Below the pieces are notes generated by a model that saw only the letters and a list, made by a program, of their open reading frames with translations, ran no database searches and had not been told where the DNA came from. Positions 44,286 to 57,170 of a stretch of DNA of 64,000 nt are shown one piece after another. The position numbers and the translations under genes were made by a program. This DNA is from Mytilus edulis (lineage: Eukaryota > Mollusca > Bivalvia > Mytilida > Mytilidae). The DNA lies in NCBI RefSeq assembly GCF_963676685.1, contig NC_092346.1, positions 70,261,821 through 70,325,820 on the forward strand, read 5' to 3'. Numbering within the stretch: position 1 is the first letter of the stretch; the number at the start of each line of letters is the position of its first letter.

Positions 44286-45087
44286 TTTGTGGATGAATTA
44301 GTAAAATCGCTTAAAATTTAAATCCAATTAAGTATTACAGTATAATACATATTCTAATTTTCATTTCAACATTTTTCTTCTGGATTTCAGAATTGGTCAG
44401 TCATAGAATAATGGTAACACATAAGTCACAACAGGCCAAACATTGAACAAACGATGGTTATGTATATGTCACAACTCGTCAGACGTAAAATACTGGTCAT
44501 CTATCTGATAATCACAACCATGTTCTTCTGACTGTTCAATATTACATAGGAGGTAACTGTGACACATCACCCAAATTAATGGATGTTGCTCCGTCAAACT
44601 CAATTAGTATATAATAAAACAGACGCACTGCTAATTCACAGCCAGCATGCAAAGCATTCATTTATAAATAATGTATATCATAACTTTCATTTTCAGCACC
44701 GATTTCCCGAAACACTCAAGAAATTAAACACCACTATATCACAAGGTACATATGCATTGCAATTGTTATAAATATTAGGTTTCCTCTAATTGAGGAAGGA
44801 CTAAGATATTCAAAACATTTATATTCAATTCATCGACTGTGTATGATGGGGTTTAATAAACAATAACGAAAAACGTTAACGAAATAATAATATTGCAGAC
44901 AGCAGACAACGTAACACACTGGATTACAGACAATTTACTTGAGACAGACACAAAACGAATGCTACGGGTTAAACATCAATAAAGAAAAGAGCGGATTGGA
45001 TTGTAGTCACGATAAATGATACAAAACTGTGGTACTTGTGCACAGGTACAAATCAGTAAATCAGATATTCCAAAATAAATTTAACTG
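44286..45087. other. Upstream of gene B, no feature recognised
   Basis: AT-rich. The ORF at 44583-44771 (plus) has no recognisable domain. Confidence 0.4.
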
Positions 45088-45288
45088 ATATACAAGTGAG
45101 AGGTTTAGCGCTTTAAAACCAGGTTCAATCTGCCATTTTCTACATTTGTAAATGCATGTTAGGAATATGACAGTAGTTGTTCATTCGTTTTGATGTGTTT
45201 TGCCATTTGATTTTGCTATTTGATTAGGGACTTTCCGTTTTAAATTTTCCTCGGAGTTCAGTATTTTTGTGATTTTACTTTTTTCAAT
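45088..45288 (+). repeat. Dispersed repeat family 1, copy 4
   Basis: Contains tacaagtgagaggtttagcg, gttaggaatatgacagtagt, attttcctcggagttcagta and ttttgtgattttactttttt. Confidence 0.8.
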
Positions 45289-45605
45289 TCAACTTTTCGG
45301 AAGACCATTTGATTGAACAAGAAAATTATGCATACAGATTGTATAGAAGTTTAGAGAAGAGGTCGAAACGTCCTCTAAATTCCAACAGTATTGAACGGAC
45401 TATTAACAGCCATTAATTTATCTAAAACAAGCAAAGAGTTTTATATACTCCAAAAATGGTTCTTCAGTCTTGAGTAACAAATATGCTGCTTACAAAAATA
45501 ATAGAGAGATAACAAGAGGGCAATCAAGAGCCATAAAAAACGTCCAATGAATACAGGCAGCTCTTCGACGCATATTTTCACCTGGCCCAAATAAGGTGCT
45601 TCTGT

Positions 45606-45838
45606 CCTTTATTAGTCTTGTATGCTTTTTAATATTAGTTTCTTTCATATATTTTGGAGTTTAGTATGAACTCCATTATCAGTGAACTTATATAGTTTTT
45701 TTTTATTAAGGGGACAGCTGAAGCACGACTCCGGGTGCGGGTTTTCTCGCTCCATTGGAGGACTTCGACTGTTTTCTGTTCTTTGATAGTTTTTTATGTC
45801 TTTTTGACACATTCCCAATTCCCATTCTCAATTTCATT
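45606..45838 (+). repeat. Dispersed repeat family 4, partial copy
   Basis: Contains ttattagtcttgtatg, ggacagctgaagcacgactc, ccgggtgcgg and tttttgacacattcccaatt, the end of family 4. Confidence 0.75.
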
Positions 45839-46844
45839 TATCTTTTGTGTTTCTGTTAGTTGTTTTATGCACTTTATCTGATGATATAAACCCTTTTCAA
45901 CTGACATTTTTAGATATTCCGTTCTGATCGAGAGGAACACGTGGTATTGACAATGATAAATAGGTTATATGTACGGATGAAACATAATGTATACAACAAA
46001 ATCCTTGAAATGTTCTCTACTGAGCGTTGATTAGGCAAATATACTGTCGCATAGACGCAGTTGTTTGCCAATTTGTTAATTTGTTTTAACATGTTATTTC
46101 ACTCACATTAAGTTGTCAAACATAAATTTTGCTGACTGCCTGTTTAAGGTCTTGTTTGCTCATTTGTCAGGGTTTTATAAACAAGACAAATGATTATAAA
46201 GATAAAATACAATGACTTTGTCCATTTGTTAAATAGCCACGACAGTACTTTTACAAGACGGTTTTTTGGTATAACAACGATATAATTCCAACGTGAATAG
46301 GTACTGCTCTGAAAATTATTATAGTTGATTCATTCCGTGTAGGCGTAATCCGTCATTGCGGTAAAACATTTTTTGATAAATATTACGTTTCCTGTGTATA
46401 TAAAAAAGTAAGTTAATGCAAGTCAAATTATTATAACAGTAGGTTATAAATGAATTTAAATGGTTTTCACTAAGTCAGTATGTAAACATTAAAAGTGGAA
46501 ATTAAGTTTATTTTGGACATTCGCATTTATTGAAAGAAACAATAAGCTATGATTATAAAGGGCATATATTTACTAACAAGTTCAGCTTGGTATACTTATG
46601 CAAGTTTCTCCTTTGAATACACTGTGCAATGTCGCTAGGAACAACAAAGTCCTCTAAACAAAGTTCTATTCTATTGTTAAAATTTGCATATGTTTTTTAG
46701 TTTGGTTAAAGACGTCATTCAATGGCAAATTTGACGAGTAAAATGTACAAACATGCTTTGTAAAGTATCGACATTTGACAAAACAGATTTTTTTAATTTA
46801 AACAAATAAGTAACTAGATAAATACAACAAAGACGATTTTATTA
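45839..46844. other. No feature recognised
   Basis: About 1 kb of AT-rich DNA without a supported gene. Confidence 0.4.
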
Positions 46845-47225
46845 AAATGTTGGGCTTTTGTATTGACAAAATATTTGTTGTGTTTGGATTGATATGTCAA
46901 CGGTCAGTTGATATTCCAATGAGTATTAAAAAGTATAACAAAAATACTGAACTCAAAGGCAAATCAAAAAAGGGAAGGTCAATAAAAACTCACAAAATCA
47001 AAAGCTACCAATCAACGGAGCAAGTAACAGCTGTCATATGTGCACCACTACTGCAGGCCAATAACGTGTTGTACTGATATGAACAGAGTTCATACTTAAA
47101 CTCCCAAAGACAAAAAGAAAAAAAAAAGGATCTTGCAAAATTGTTTCCCTTTAAAATATATTAATGATATCTTGTTACCCAAATAACTCGCATGCCAATG
47201 AGTAATTGCGCCTTGTATAATCACG
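46845..47225 (+). pseudogene. Naiad-type RT fragment interrupted by another repeat
   Basis: 46847-46925 reads MLGFCIDKIFVVFG then a stretch ending VDIPMS, matching MLEFLIDNIFVEFGG...VGIPMG of the intact Naiad protein. About 110 bp (46925-47035) of unrelated sequence, similar to the antisense end of family 1, interrupts it. The RT reading then resumes with CAPLL at about 47039. A decayed YIDD-like segment follows near 47150. Stops throughout. Confidence 0.7.
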
Positions 47226-47271
47226 AGAACTTGACATTCAGGATACTACCAAAAATAGGAGGTCTGCTTGA

Positions 47272-47402
47272 TATATCCAAAATTGAGAACTGAATTGGGG
47301 AATGTGTCCAAGAGACAAAAGAGTAGAAACAACCGAAGTCCACAAATGGTTCTTTAACACAGCGGGAAATCCCGCACCCGGAGGCGTGCTTCAGCTGGTC
47401 CC
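47272..47402 (-). repeat. Dispersed repeat family 4, antisense fragment
   Basis: On the minus strand: gggaccagctgaagcacgcc, tccgggtgcggg, then gacacattccccaattcagt. Confidence 0.75.
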
Positions 47403-50400
47403 ATCTGTATTTTCCTACAATATTCACACAGATGAACGACTTTAAAGATTACATTTTAAAATTTCTAACTTCCTTGTTTTAGCAGTTTCATATGTCTGAT
47501 CTGTCGAATGGCGTTTAAATACACTCATATGCGGCAAAGCTTAGCGAAAGGTAGTGCGATGTAATCAGTCACACAAACTTTATTAGATTAACTCGTAAAG
47601 GAACGATCGTTTTCATTGGTCAATTCAAACCTTCGACCTCACACCTGCGAAAATAGAACACGCGTACTATAAGTTGAATGGACTGATCAGTATTCACGTA
47701 GCCGGTCAAGGTTGTTATAACGTCCATCGTCGTATTCACGTACGTGATTGTGTTCTTGGTTATCCCATAGCAATTGTAGCTTTTATAAATGTGCATGTAA
47801 AATTCATTGAATTCATAATTTTGTGCAATAGTAAAATTTTAAAACTTATTAGTAACAGGTTTCACCTCAAAATATTTAATTATTCAACTGTGTTCTCATT
47901 TGGTTCTGAATTAAAGTCATAAGAAACCTCAAATTAAAAAAAAAAAATGCATATGTTTTTTTATAATTCAATGGATAGTTTTCATTATAAAACTTATGTA
48001 CATATACTTTTTTTCTGAAGAAAATTCTTTAATTTATTCATATTTAGAAGAAGTTTACTTTATTTTCATTGCTTCCTTCCAGGAAGCAACCCCCCTTTCC
48101 CCGACATATTTTCCGTATGCAAAGTGACCTCAGTGTGACCCATCTCGTAAAAATCCGGTGATCGCAATCCGCATGGATGTCCTCAAAATAAACTATTATC
48201 TGAATTTTCATGTTAAACACGTGCTCAATTTTCATGCGTTTTTGTTGATTGTTGACAAACAGGTGACAATCGTTAAACTTCGGTTTCAAAACACGAACTT
48301 TGATTATCTGCCTCATTTTCACAACAAAACTGACCGATTGAAAAAAAAATGACGATTGTACGAAATTTATGCGAAAAAAAATGAAAAATTCTTGAACAGA
48401 AGACTTAAGTTTATGATGTTTGTATGCATTGGTTCAAGAATTGGAAGAACATTATGTTTCACCGGTCACTCGTTTCTTATGACTTTAAGAGATCTACCAT
48501 TTTATTTTGATGAGAGGGGGGACTTGGATGAAACATTTTGTTCCTTTTTTTAGTTGTAATCTCTGTCCTGTCTTTTTGTTTTTCGGTCTATTTGGTCCTG
48601 CCTTTTTTATTAGTTTGTCTGGAATTTTTTTACATAAATCGTCATTCGGCCTTTTTGTTGTGCCAAGTTGCTTATCCTGCCTTTTCATATCTTTTGCAAG
48701 TTTTAGGTATTCGACTAAGAAAAGTGTGATTTTTTTCTGATTCAGAAAACTTAGTTTTGAGGAAAAAATCCGGAATTCTAAGTAAATTCAGAACATGTAA
48801 CCAACCATACTTTGTTTAGAGATAAATGGAGATGGAAAACCATGGCACAGCGGAAGGAATATACTTTATAAACTCCAGCGGTATACTTTATGAATTTTAT
48901 AATTAACCGTTTTGCTATTCTCGGTTGAAAAACGAACGTAAATCATATATTGTAAATATTTATATAGTTACATTCATAGAAAACGATCAGTTTTTAAAAG
49001 CGTGTTTATTCATTAAATGTATTGATAAAAAGCGGGTGGGTCCCTTCTTGTACATGCATTCAGTCATCCTTATTAGCAGTTTCTTAATATTTCGATTCTC
49101 AGTTTATCTTGCATGTATGATTTTGTATTTCATTTTAAATACGCATGTCACTTTGGGGGAGAGTTCAACTATTTTTTCGGTATGAAATTAAAAGATAAGT
49201 TTTCAGCCAATTGAAATCGAAAAAAAGTACATTTACATTGTTCCTTATAAACTTGTCTACGATATTTCTTACAATTATTTATTTATTATTTTAGTTCGAT
49301 CCACACATACAAAAGAAAAAAACTTCGCCTATGTAACTAATCAATCCTTTTTACACCAACATGTCTTCACTGAATTCATTTGAATTTCATGGTGACCATG
49401 ATAATACATTGCATACTACGTCTTCATTCACGTGCAAAAATGATACGATTATTGTTGCTTTGTTTCTATATTTCGGGGACAATTTGCTCCGTTTTAAATG
49501 ATACGTAATTTCTGAATGACCAAACTTTAAGCTACTGCAAGTGTAACGTTCTATCGGTATGTTCGTTTTATAGCATGGAAACACTATAAGAGGAATGTGA
49601 AACCCATCATAAATTATTCTTATTATTGTAATGGAACAGTATTATGAGATCCTTATTATAAGTAACTACGACATTGGAAGAAATTAAAAGTGGTCCGTAT
49701 AAAAACGGCACATATATTTTATTTTATCCATATATTTTTCATAATATGGTACAAGATAATTATGTTGCTGCGGTATAATATTTTGACACAACTATTTTAG
49801 ATTCACAAAACATTTATTTAATTCTTTTGACCAAAGATTTGTAAACTATGCATTGTCAAATCCTTGTTTTTTACGTTCGTAGTAACATAGTACATTCCAT
49901 AGTCAGTCACCTGTGTCAATTCACGTGCACACTACGATTGTGGATTGTATTTGAATCTTTCAACCAATGAATTGAGACGTTACAAGTTGTTTGTTTGTGA
50001 TACGCCAGAATGTTATCAATGAACTATCAAACGCTAAACCTGACTGCATTTCACTGTATAGAGGTCGCACTTGAAACGTTTCATATGAGTCTGTGCGAAC
50101 TTCGTTAACAGCGGTCTGTTCGATACTATATACTGGTCCAACAAAGTTTTGAGGTAGAACGACTGAAATCGACCCTACACAAGTTTTATGGTCACCATTA
50201 CGAATTGATATATTTTAGCTGTCACAAGTACACACCCGTTATATCGCGGGTCCGTGACTGAATTAAAGTATATAACTATGCCTAAGCCTTATTTTAGTAA
50301 TTGGTATTGTCATCTGATAAAGTCATGTCGATTATAAGATACACAGTTTTCTCTGCCTTCAAATCTTTCTGTTTGAACCCGTCGACCTGGAACTTATCAA

Positions 50401-51002
50401 TTATTGTTAATATTAATTATTTGGAAAACAAAAGGTCCTGGCTATCCAGGAATGGAGTATTTTTTAATCAACAGCACTGTCCTATATTAGTTATCTTAGA
50501 AAGTCTTGCTGATTGCTGAATAAAACTACGATAGGGAACAATTTGACAATGATTGAATTTAGTAGTGTCAGCCCTTTGATTATGACCCGCGTATATAGCA
50601 AAATCCTAAATACACCGTTTGGTGGTGCGCCTGTCAAATGCGGAATGTACAGATAAGGTATTAGCTAACAGGTGAATATACTATTGGTATTGGTATCGGA
50701 ATCGACCCGGAACTTGTTAATTATTGGCAATATTAATTATGTGGAAAACAAAAGGGTCTGGAGTGGTGTAATTTTTAATCTATACCATTGTCCTATATTA
50801 GTTATATATAGAGTTGAATTCTTTGATTTGTCGTTTTTACCAGATGACGGCTGACAAATTGGACCTCGTAATTTTAGTATTATAGATAGATCTTTAGATG
50901 TCAGTATTGTCATGTGATCTTTTTATTCATCTGATCAGTAATTTTACTGACTTTGTTCTGTTCCCGATCGCGATATTTTGACTGATTGTGCATTCGCATG
51001 TA
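47403..51002. other. No gene; one degenerate repeat pair
   Basis: About 3.6 kb without a supported gene. Segments 50379-50505 and 50697-50820 share a layout: cgacc.ggaactt, ttaattatt, aatattaattat, ggaaaacaaaagg and gtcctatattagttat. They are diverged copies of one repeat. The overlapping short ORFs at 48038-48740 show no domain. Confidence 0.45.
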
Positions 51003-51094
51003 TACTGAACTCCGACGAGGAAAATTCAATCGGAAAGTCCTTAATCACATGGCAAAATCAAATGACAAAACACATCAAACGAATGGACAACAAG
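51003..51094 (-). repeat. Dispersed repeat family 1, antisense fragment
   Basis: On the minus strand: gttgtccattcgtttgatgt, then ggactttccgattgaatttt and cctcgtcggagttcagta. Truncated at 51094. Confidence 0.7.
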
Positions 51095-51481
51095 ATGTGT
51101 TGATAAATTCCCGAATATTTCTTTCTTAAAGGATAAGATATTACATAAGGAAAATTTCGAATGAAACTTTTGTAATATGCTAAAAGTTCTTAAAGGATAA
51201 AGTATTACATGATAAAAGTTCAAATGGAACTTTTGTAATGCATGTGTGCTAAAAGTTTTTTTGATTAATATTGTGGGAAATGTTTTGACATTTTACACCA
51301 TTAGTAAATTTAAGATTGGATCTTTGTAATACAAGTTTTCTTTAATAAATACACTGATTTTCATCATGATAGCAAATATAAACAACAAATAAGGCAAAAG
51401 CAGTTTTTAACATACGCATTGTAAATTCGAAACATTGTTTAGAAAAAAATCGATAGATTGATTGCCCTTTTACATTTTGTT

Positions 51482-51725
51482 TTGGATTATAAACTAAAAC
51501 CGTGGGGAACACATCAACTATAAGAGGAAAACAACGAAACTGCAGAAACACTGTAGTGTAACAAATAACAAAAAACAATGCAACCCACAGAAACAAACTA
51601 TAAGATAACAACTGCCATTTTCCTGACTAAGAACATGACATTTTAAGTAAAATAGTGGGTTAAACCTGGTTTTAAAGCTAACTTATCATTACCTCTCATT
51701 TGTATGACAGTGGCATCAAATTCCT
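51482..51725 (-). repeat. Dispersed repeat family 6/1 mosaic, antisense
   Basis: On the minus strand: catacaaatgagaggtaatg, ccaggtttaacccac, gtcaggaaaatggcagttgt, then gtttctgtgggttgcattg and agttgatgtgttccccacgg. The same order as 42118-42375. Confidence 0.65.
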
Positions 51726-52182
51726 TCATATTGACAACGACGTGTGAACAAAACAAACAGAATAGGTAAAAAAGTAATGAAAAAACACCACCACCGAAAA
51801 CTCAGATTGATAGCAGGTACTCCGGAAGGGTAAGCTGATCCTGCTCTACATGTAGAACCAATCGTGTTGCTCATATTATTACAAATCCGGTTAATAGTCT
51901 TAATTCGGTAGGTCACATTCGTGAAAAGGGGACGGGATTGAAGCTACGACATAAGGAACATATGTGATATCATCTATCATCTGTGAAACGGATTTTCCAA
52001 AACGGTCAACCAACTCGTGATGTCGTCCGTAAAATTTACGAAGTGATGATATCAACTTCACCATTTGGAACTAAAAATGGAAATTTGGAAGCATTTTTTC
52101 CATCATACAGTGTCATCACCAGAGTAAAATACTGGAGATTGAAACGAAGCAAGTTCATTCATCTCCAACCAAACATAGCATC
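51726..52182. other. No feature recognised
   Basis: Unassigned. It may belong to the flank of the decayed gypsy element to the right. Confidence 0.35.
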
Positions 52183-52264
52183 TGACTGCTGAAAAGTAGA
52201 TTGAGTCAGGAAGATCTATCAAAATGACTGCTGAAAAGTAGATTGAGTCAGGAAGATCTATCAT
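52183..52264 (+). repeat. 42 bp direct tandem duplication
   Basis: Two copies, 52183-52224 and 52225-52264, each tgactgctgaaaagtagatt followed by gagtcaggaagatctatca, identical over at least 39 bp. Recent duplication or assembly artefact. Confidence 0.9.
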
Positions 52265-52267
52265 CAT

Positions 52268-53235
52268 CTAGCCCATTATTCTTTTCATCCTGTCAGTCAT
52301 TTCTATCGTTTTAACCTCTTCAATTGCATAAGCTGTTTCATGGGTATCATAATCTTTGTCGTGTTTATCTTCCGATTCTTCAACTATCATTTCTTCTTGC
52401 TCATAGTATTTTTTTACATTATTCTGTCTGTATTTGCCAACATATTTGCCGCTTCTGTCCATCAACGTAATTGTACCTAATCTAGGAACGTCATAAACCT
52501 TATATGGTCCTAGCCATTTTTGCATTCCAAGAGTATTTTTCTCTTCGTGTTCTTAACCAGAACCAAATCACCAGAGCAGAATTCGTTTTGCACAACATTA
52601 TGTCTCTAAGCAAAGTTAAGTTTCTGTTTCTTTTGAGCATGGCAAACTTTCTTAATAACATCAGCAGCGATCTTGGTTTGTATTTGTAACATGTTTTCCC
52701 AGCTTTCTCTATCTTGCTATCTGAAATTTCCTTGTATTTTTTCAAATGTGTTGGTAGTTAATCCATTAAGATTTTCATTGCGAAGGACCGGATTTCTCCA
52801 GTACATTAAAAAGTAAGGCGAACATTTGGTGCTGTTCTGCTTCAAAGTATTGTAAAAAAAGCAGCATTTTGGTACGTAGCGTTCCTAAATTTGTGTGTTT
52901 TCTTGTTCAACATAGACTTCAAAGTGTGATTGAACCGTTCCGATCGTCCATTTGACTGTGGGTGATATGGTGTAATAAGTATGTGCTAGAATCCATATTG
53001 TGCCTCTAACGATTGTGTGAGAAGAAAGTTGATTTCCCACCTTTCTTGCTTACTCATTCAAGGAGAATGCCATGTCTACAAAATAATTCATACATTTTTC
53101 AGCTACTTCTTAGCTAATTTTATCATTAAAGGAAATGCCTCCACATAATTGGAAAAATAGTCAGTTACAGTCAGATATCCATTGTCAGATAAAGGTTTTC
53201 CACTGCTGTCATTATATGGCCAAATAAGATATATA
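52268..53235 (-). pseudogene. Ty3/gypsy-type integrase remnant
   Basis: Read on the minus strand from 53230. A catalytic-core segment is recognisable (TVTDYFSNYVEAFP, about 53180-53130), then YHPQSNGRSERFNHTLKSML (about 52970-52905) holding the third acidic residue of the D,D-E triad. The C-terminal part reads GDLVLVKNTKRK and MQKWLGPYKVYDVPRLGTI (about 52570-52460), the usual end of a gypsy integrase. Several stops and frameshifts separate them. No RT domain or LTR was seen nearby. Confidence 0.78.
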
Positions 53236-53689
53236 GCCAAACAAATCAGGTGCTTTTAGGAATTCAGTTGGTGTCGTTTTTGTTTTTGTTTGTTGTTTGT
53301 TGTTTTGTTTGTACTATATATATAATCAGGTAAAATAAATCACATGACACTCGGTCGTTTAATTAAAGGAACAAATATTATGGAACCATTAGATGTTTCA
53401 GTTCCATGATTTTTTTTTTATAAAGGTGGAAATAATAAAGATGCAATTGTTGAACTTTTAATATCCATAGTTTTGTTCCAAGGGGAACAAGTATTTTTCG
53501 GAACAAATATTTGTTCACAGACGCATACCTTGACATTTCATTCGGTCTAGTTACTTTGTAAGTTTATACGAATTCCTCGTTTTTGTTAATTATTTTGTCT
53601 GATCTGTATTTTCCCAGTAAATTTTGGATAATTGAACATTGGTAAACTATTGTCGTGTTAATTTACAGTCAACATCAAGTGTCTCAACT
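53236..53689. other. No feature recognised
   Basis: Spacer between two retroelements. Contains gttccaaggggaacaagt and similar short words, not assigned. Confidence 0.4.
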
Positions 53690-54567
53690 AACAAGTAATA
53701 TGCTTTCATTACATTAAATCTTTTGATTCAAAAAAGTCGTCTTATCAGAAAACAAATATTGATAATCTAACAGAACTATCCCAATATCAAAAAAATAACG
53801 AAGGCACTATGCGTGGCACCATCGAGTCAATGAACAATCTTACGTCAGTTGTTGGTCAAAATGAAATAAGATCAACAACATAAAAACCAAACTAGATAAA
53901 ACTACAACATTATCGAATGAAACAAAATCTAGACTTGATTCCGAAATAATCAGAATTACAAAGATTAGCGACAGTCGTGCATCTGGATTATGTAACCTCA
54001 AGTCAAAAGTGTCTATTATGTTTAATGATCTTAAAGAGATAGATACGTCCGTTCTTAGTTTTAATAACAATACGTTGTCCAACAACCAATCTGTAACAGA
54101 ACTCCGAAAACGTATGAACGCGTTGGAGAAAAACGTCAAGCAACTAACATGTTCCAACCAAATGTCTTATGCACTTGCTACTTCAAAGCCTGTAACTACT
54201 GATTTGTCGACAAATACAAAGATTCATGTTGCTATGGCAAATGAAAACAATGAAAATGATTCTTCACTTTTTAGAGATTCAATTGTTGAACCTGTTCAGG
54301 TCAATCACCCCAAGAAAAACGTTGAAAAAGGCTTCTTACAAAAAATGTCATTTGCATCCGTCATTTCGTCTTCAAACATTACACCAAACTCTGTTGAAAA
54401 TGTACTCAATAAGGATCAACCTCTTGCGAATAATGGTCAACAAAAAATTCCGGTTCATTTTCCGAGTTCAGTATGCTCAACATTCAAAGGAGTTCCATAA
54501 GAAAAAAGTCAGTCGGTGTTATGTCGGTGGTATCGATAAGCGTAACGGATCTGAGAAACTTATGCGG
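53690..54567 (+). pseudogene. LINE ORF1-like (coiled coil and basic C-terminal domain), frameshifted
   Basis: A Lys/Asn/Ser-rich frame runs from about 53700, shifts near 53880 and continues through FNDLKEIDTSVLSF and TELRKRMNALEKNVKQL (heptad-like, probable coiled coil). It ends in SRCYVGGIDKRNGSEKLMRK after another frame change near 54500. A further in-frame piece, VTFIRYFDRPNKMTAS in style, appears at 54570-54615, fused directly to the endonuclease. The junction between ORF1 and ORF2 has therefore been lost by deletion. RNA-binding chaperone-like role by analogy with LINE ORF1 proteins. Confidence 0.6.
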
Positions 54568-54569
54568 AA

Positions 54570-55565
54570 GTGACTTTCATTCGCTATTTTGACAGACCTA
54601 ATAAAATGACAGCCTCCGATTTATTAGCTGAATACAAAGTTAACATTTGTGCTATTTCTGAACATTGGTTACGTACATACCAGTTTCATGTACTTAACAC
54701 TATAGATAATAACTTTGTCTCCATATCAAAAGGTGTGGACATACATAATCCTGAATCAATGTCATGCAACAGTCGGTGTGGGGTAGCCTTCTTAGTGTCA
54801 AAAGACATTGTTTCATTTGTTACTGAAATAGACATTGACAGTGAATCATAGGCATCCAAGTTAACTTACCTAACGTACAAACTTTTATTATTCTATCAAT
54901 TTATTTACCAGCTCAACTCAACCACATCAATTGTACCAGTATAATGTTGAACTTTTGCATGAAATTTGTTCTATATATAAAGATATGGGATCTGTCATAC
55001 TAATGGGTGACTTCAATACAAAGATTCAAGGCCCACGTTATAAATTTAATCCCGATGAAAATAGTAGGCTTATGTATTCCTTAATACAAGAGTACGAATT
55101 GTTTTCAGTAAATACGCAGATGTTTTGCCATGGACCAGTAACAACGTTTCAATCATACGATAATGGTCCGTCTACTGGTATCAATCATATTCTTATGCCA
55201 CTATCAGAAATTGGAAAGGTGTCAAATGCAAAAGTTATAGACAGTCAACCTTTTTCAGTATCTGACCATCGACCAATATTATGTTCAATAACATTAGAAA
55301 ACTAAGTTTTCACTCATACTGAAAGTGAACAATCAACTCGTTCCGTTTCGTGGGATCGTGCACGCAAGTATGGTTACATAAATGATTATTCGTTCGCACT
55401 ATCACAACACTTGTGGACGGCCGAATTTCCAAGACACGACATTAATAAACTAATTATTGAGGATTACTACAACAAGATAGTCACAATTAAGACTATATTT
55501 GAGATTGAATTGTCTCCCTGTTTCCAACAAAAAAAAACATATCAAAATGCATTCAGCTATAATTT
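54570..55565 (+). pseudogene. LINE ORF2 endonuclease (APE/EEP type), broken
   Basis: The frame at 54570-54851 has NICAISEHWLR (the Glu of the first catalytic motif) and CGVAFLV. A frameshift follows near 54851. The frame 54931-55305 has LMGDFNTKI (Asp/Asn active-site motif) and ends with the SDHRPIL signature (Asp-His pair). This domain nicks target DNA for target-primed reverse transcription. The reading resumes after the stop at 55303 with WDRARKYGYIND and breaks off near 55560, where foreign sequence begins. The RT half is found again at 58865. Confidence 0.8.
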
Positions 55566-56586
55566 CGCCATTATCTTCATATTTTTCTTAATCTAATTAG
55601 GATATTTGAATTAAGACAACATTGTTGTACATAGGGAAACGTTTATTTTCAGTTAGGGAATCATGAATACATTGGACAATTAAAACAATCTTGATACTGT
55701 ACGTGTAAGTCTTTTTGTTTATAAGAAACAAACCGATCAAAAACCAGAGACAGCCCAATGCCATTAATGGACTGTTTTATGCTTTATGGTCTGGTGTGGT
55801 CTTTTTGGAATGTTTTCGTCTTTCATTTTTCATTGCTTTCTCGTTTTAATTCCCTTGCCTTTCCCTTTCCAAAATGGAGATTTTGTCAGTGCATAATTAA
55901 TCGATCTTTAAGCGTGCATGCACGTCTTCACCTTGAAAAAGCAGTTTCGATTTTTTAGTATTTATAGTGATTCTGGTAACTTAAAATTATTGACCATTAA
56001 ACCTTAAGAAAAATAATCGTAGTTAATGGAAGCATTGTAAGGTATAAAGAGCTGATATCCAGTTTAGGATTCAATAACTGGAGACACTGTTATACATCTG
56101 TTGTACTTTGTTTAAAATGCCAAGGGTTAATTATTAAGTCAAAGCATTTTATCATTAAACTATTATAATTGAAATAAAAATCTCAAAATACAAATACATG
56201 TATCATCTCACTTTGTTGACCGTCAATCCACGATTTTCAAACCAAAATAGGTTGTATCTCCAATTTAAAATTGTGTTTGACATATAGTTATCATAACTAG
56301 TATTTTGAAGGTTTTTTTTCTCCGAATAAAACCATTCAGATATACCTTATAGTCAAGTCAGAATCAACATATGTGTGAAATTATAAAAAATCAAAAGATA
56401 AATGTTTATGGTTGATACAAAACTTCACGCCAACATATAAATGTGTCGTATATCTTGTATCAAGATAGTTCTTGTTTGTTTTTTGTCGTCAGTACATAAT
56501 TAAGGCAATCTGAAATTGAGCCCTGGGTATGGACTAAAGGAAATTACTCGGTCAAACTCATAAGACCCAAACAAATTCGAACTTGA
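55566..56586. other. Left part of a 3.3 kb insertion within the LINE; no gene
   Basis: AT-rich DNA with no recognised ORF or repeat. Interrupts the LINE between endonuclease and RT halves. Confidence 0.45.
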
Positions 56587-57170
56587 TTTGGATTTTATCA
56601 TGGATATTTGCCAGCCAGACGATACCACCAGATGGACCACCAGAAGGACGGATAAACAGACAGATCAGACCACCAGAAAGACAGATATACAGACAGACCG
56701 ACAGGCAAGACCCCCAGACAGTCACACAAACAAGACCACAAGACAGACACACAAAAAAGACCACCAGACAGACACACAAAAAAGACCACCAGACAGACAC
56801 ACAAACAAGACTATCGCACAGACAGACAAGACAATCAGACAGACAGCAAGCTAGACAGACAGCCAGACCAGACCACCAGATAGACAGAAAAGGCCACCAC
56901 ACAGACAGACAGACAGACAAGACCACCAGACAGACAGACATACCAGATAAACAGACAGACAGACAAGAACACCAGATAAACAGACAGACAGACAAGAACA
57001 CCAGACAGACAGACATACAAGACAACTAGACTAGACCACCAAACAGACAGACAGACAAGACCACCAGACAAATATACAGAGAAGACCACCATACAGACAA
57101 GACAAACAAGACCATCAGACAGACAGACAAAAAAGACTACAAGACAGACAGCCAAACAAATATAATAAAG
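56587..57170 (+). repeat. CAGA-rich compound microsatellite/minisatellite
   Basis: About 580 bp almost without T, built from cagacagacagaca runs mixed with agaccaccagacagacacac units. Around 56734-56810 the higher-order unit repeats every 25 bp. In places aagaacaccagataaacaga recurs (56941-57005). Long ORFs on both strands here simply reflect the lack of stop codons in this repeat. Confidence 0.92.

Noticed and set aside
48038..48740. Cluster of overlapping ORFs of 60-90 codons on both strands
   Set aside because: No shared domain, splice context or codon pattern. Consistent with chance in a less AT-rich patch.
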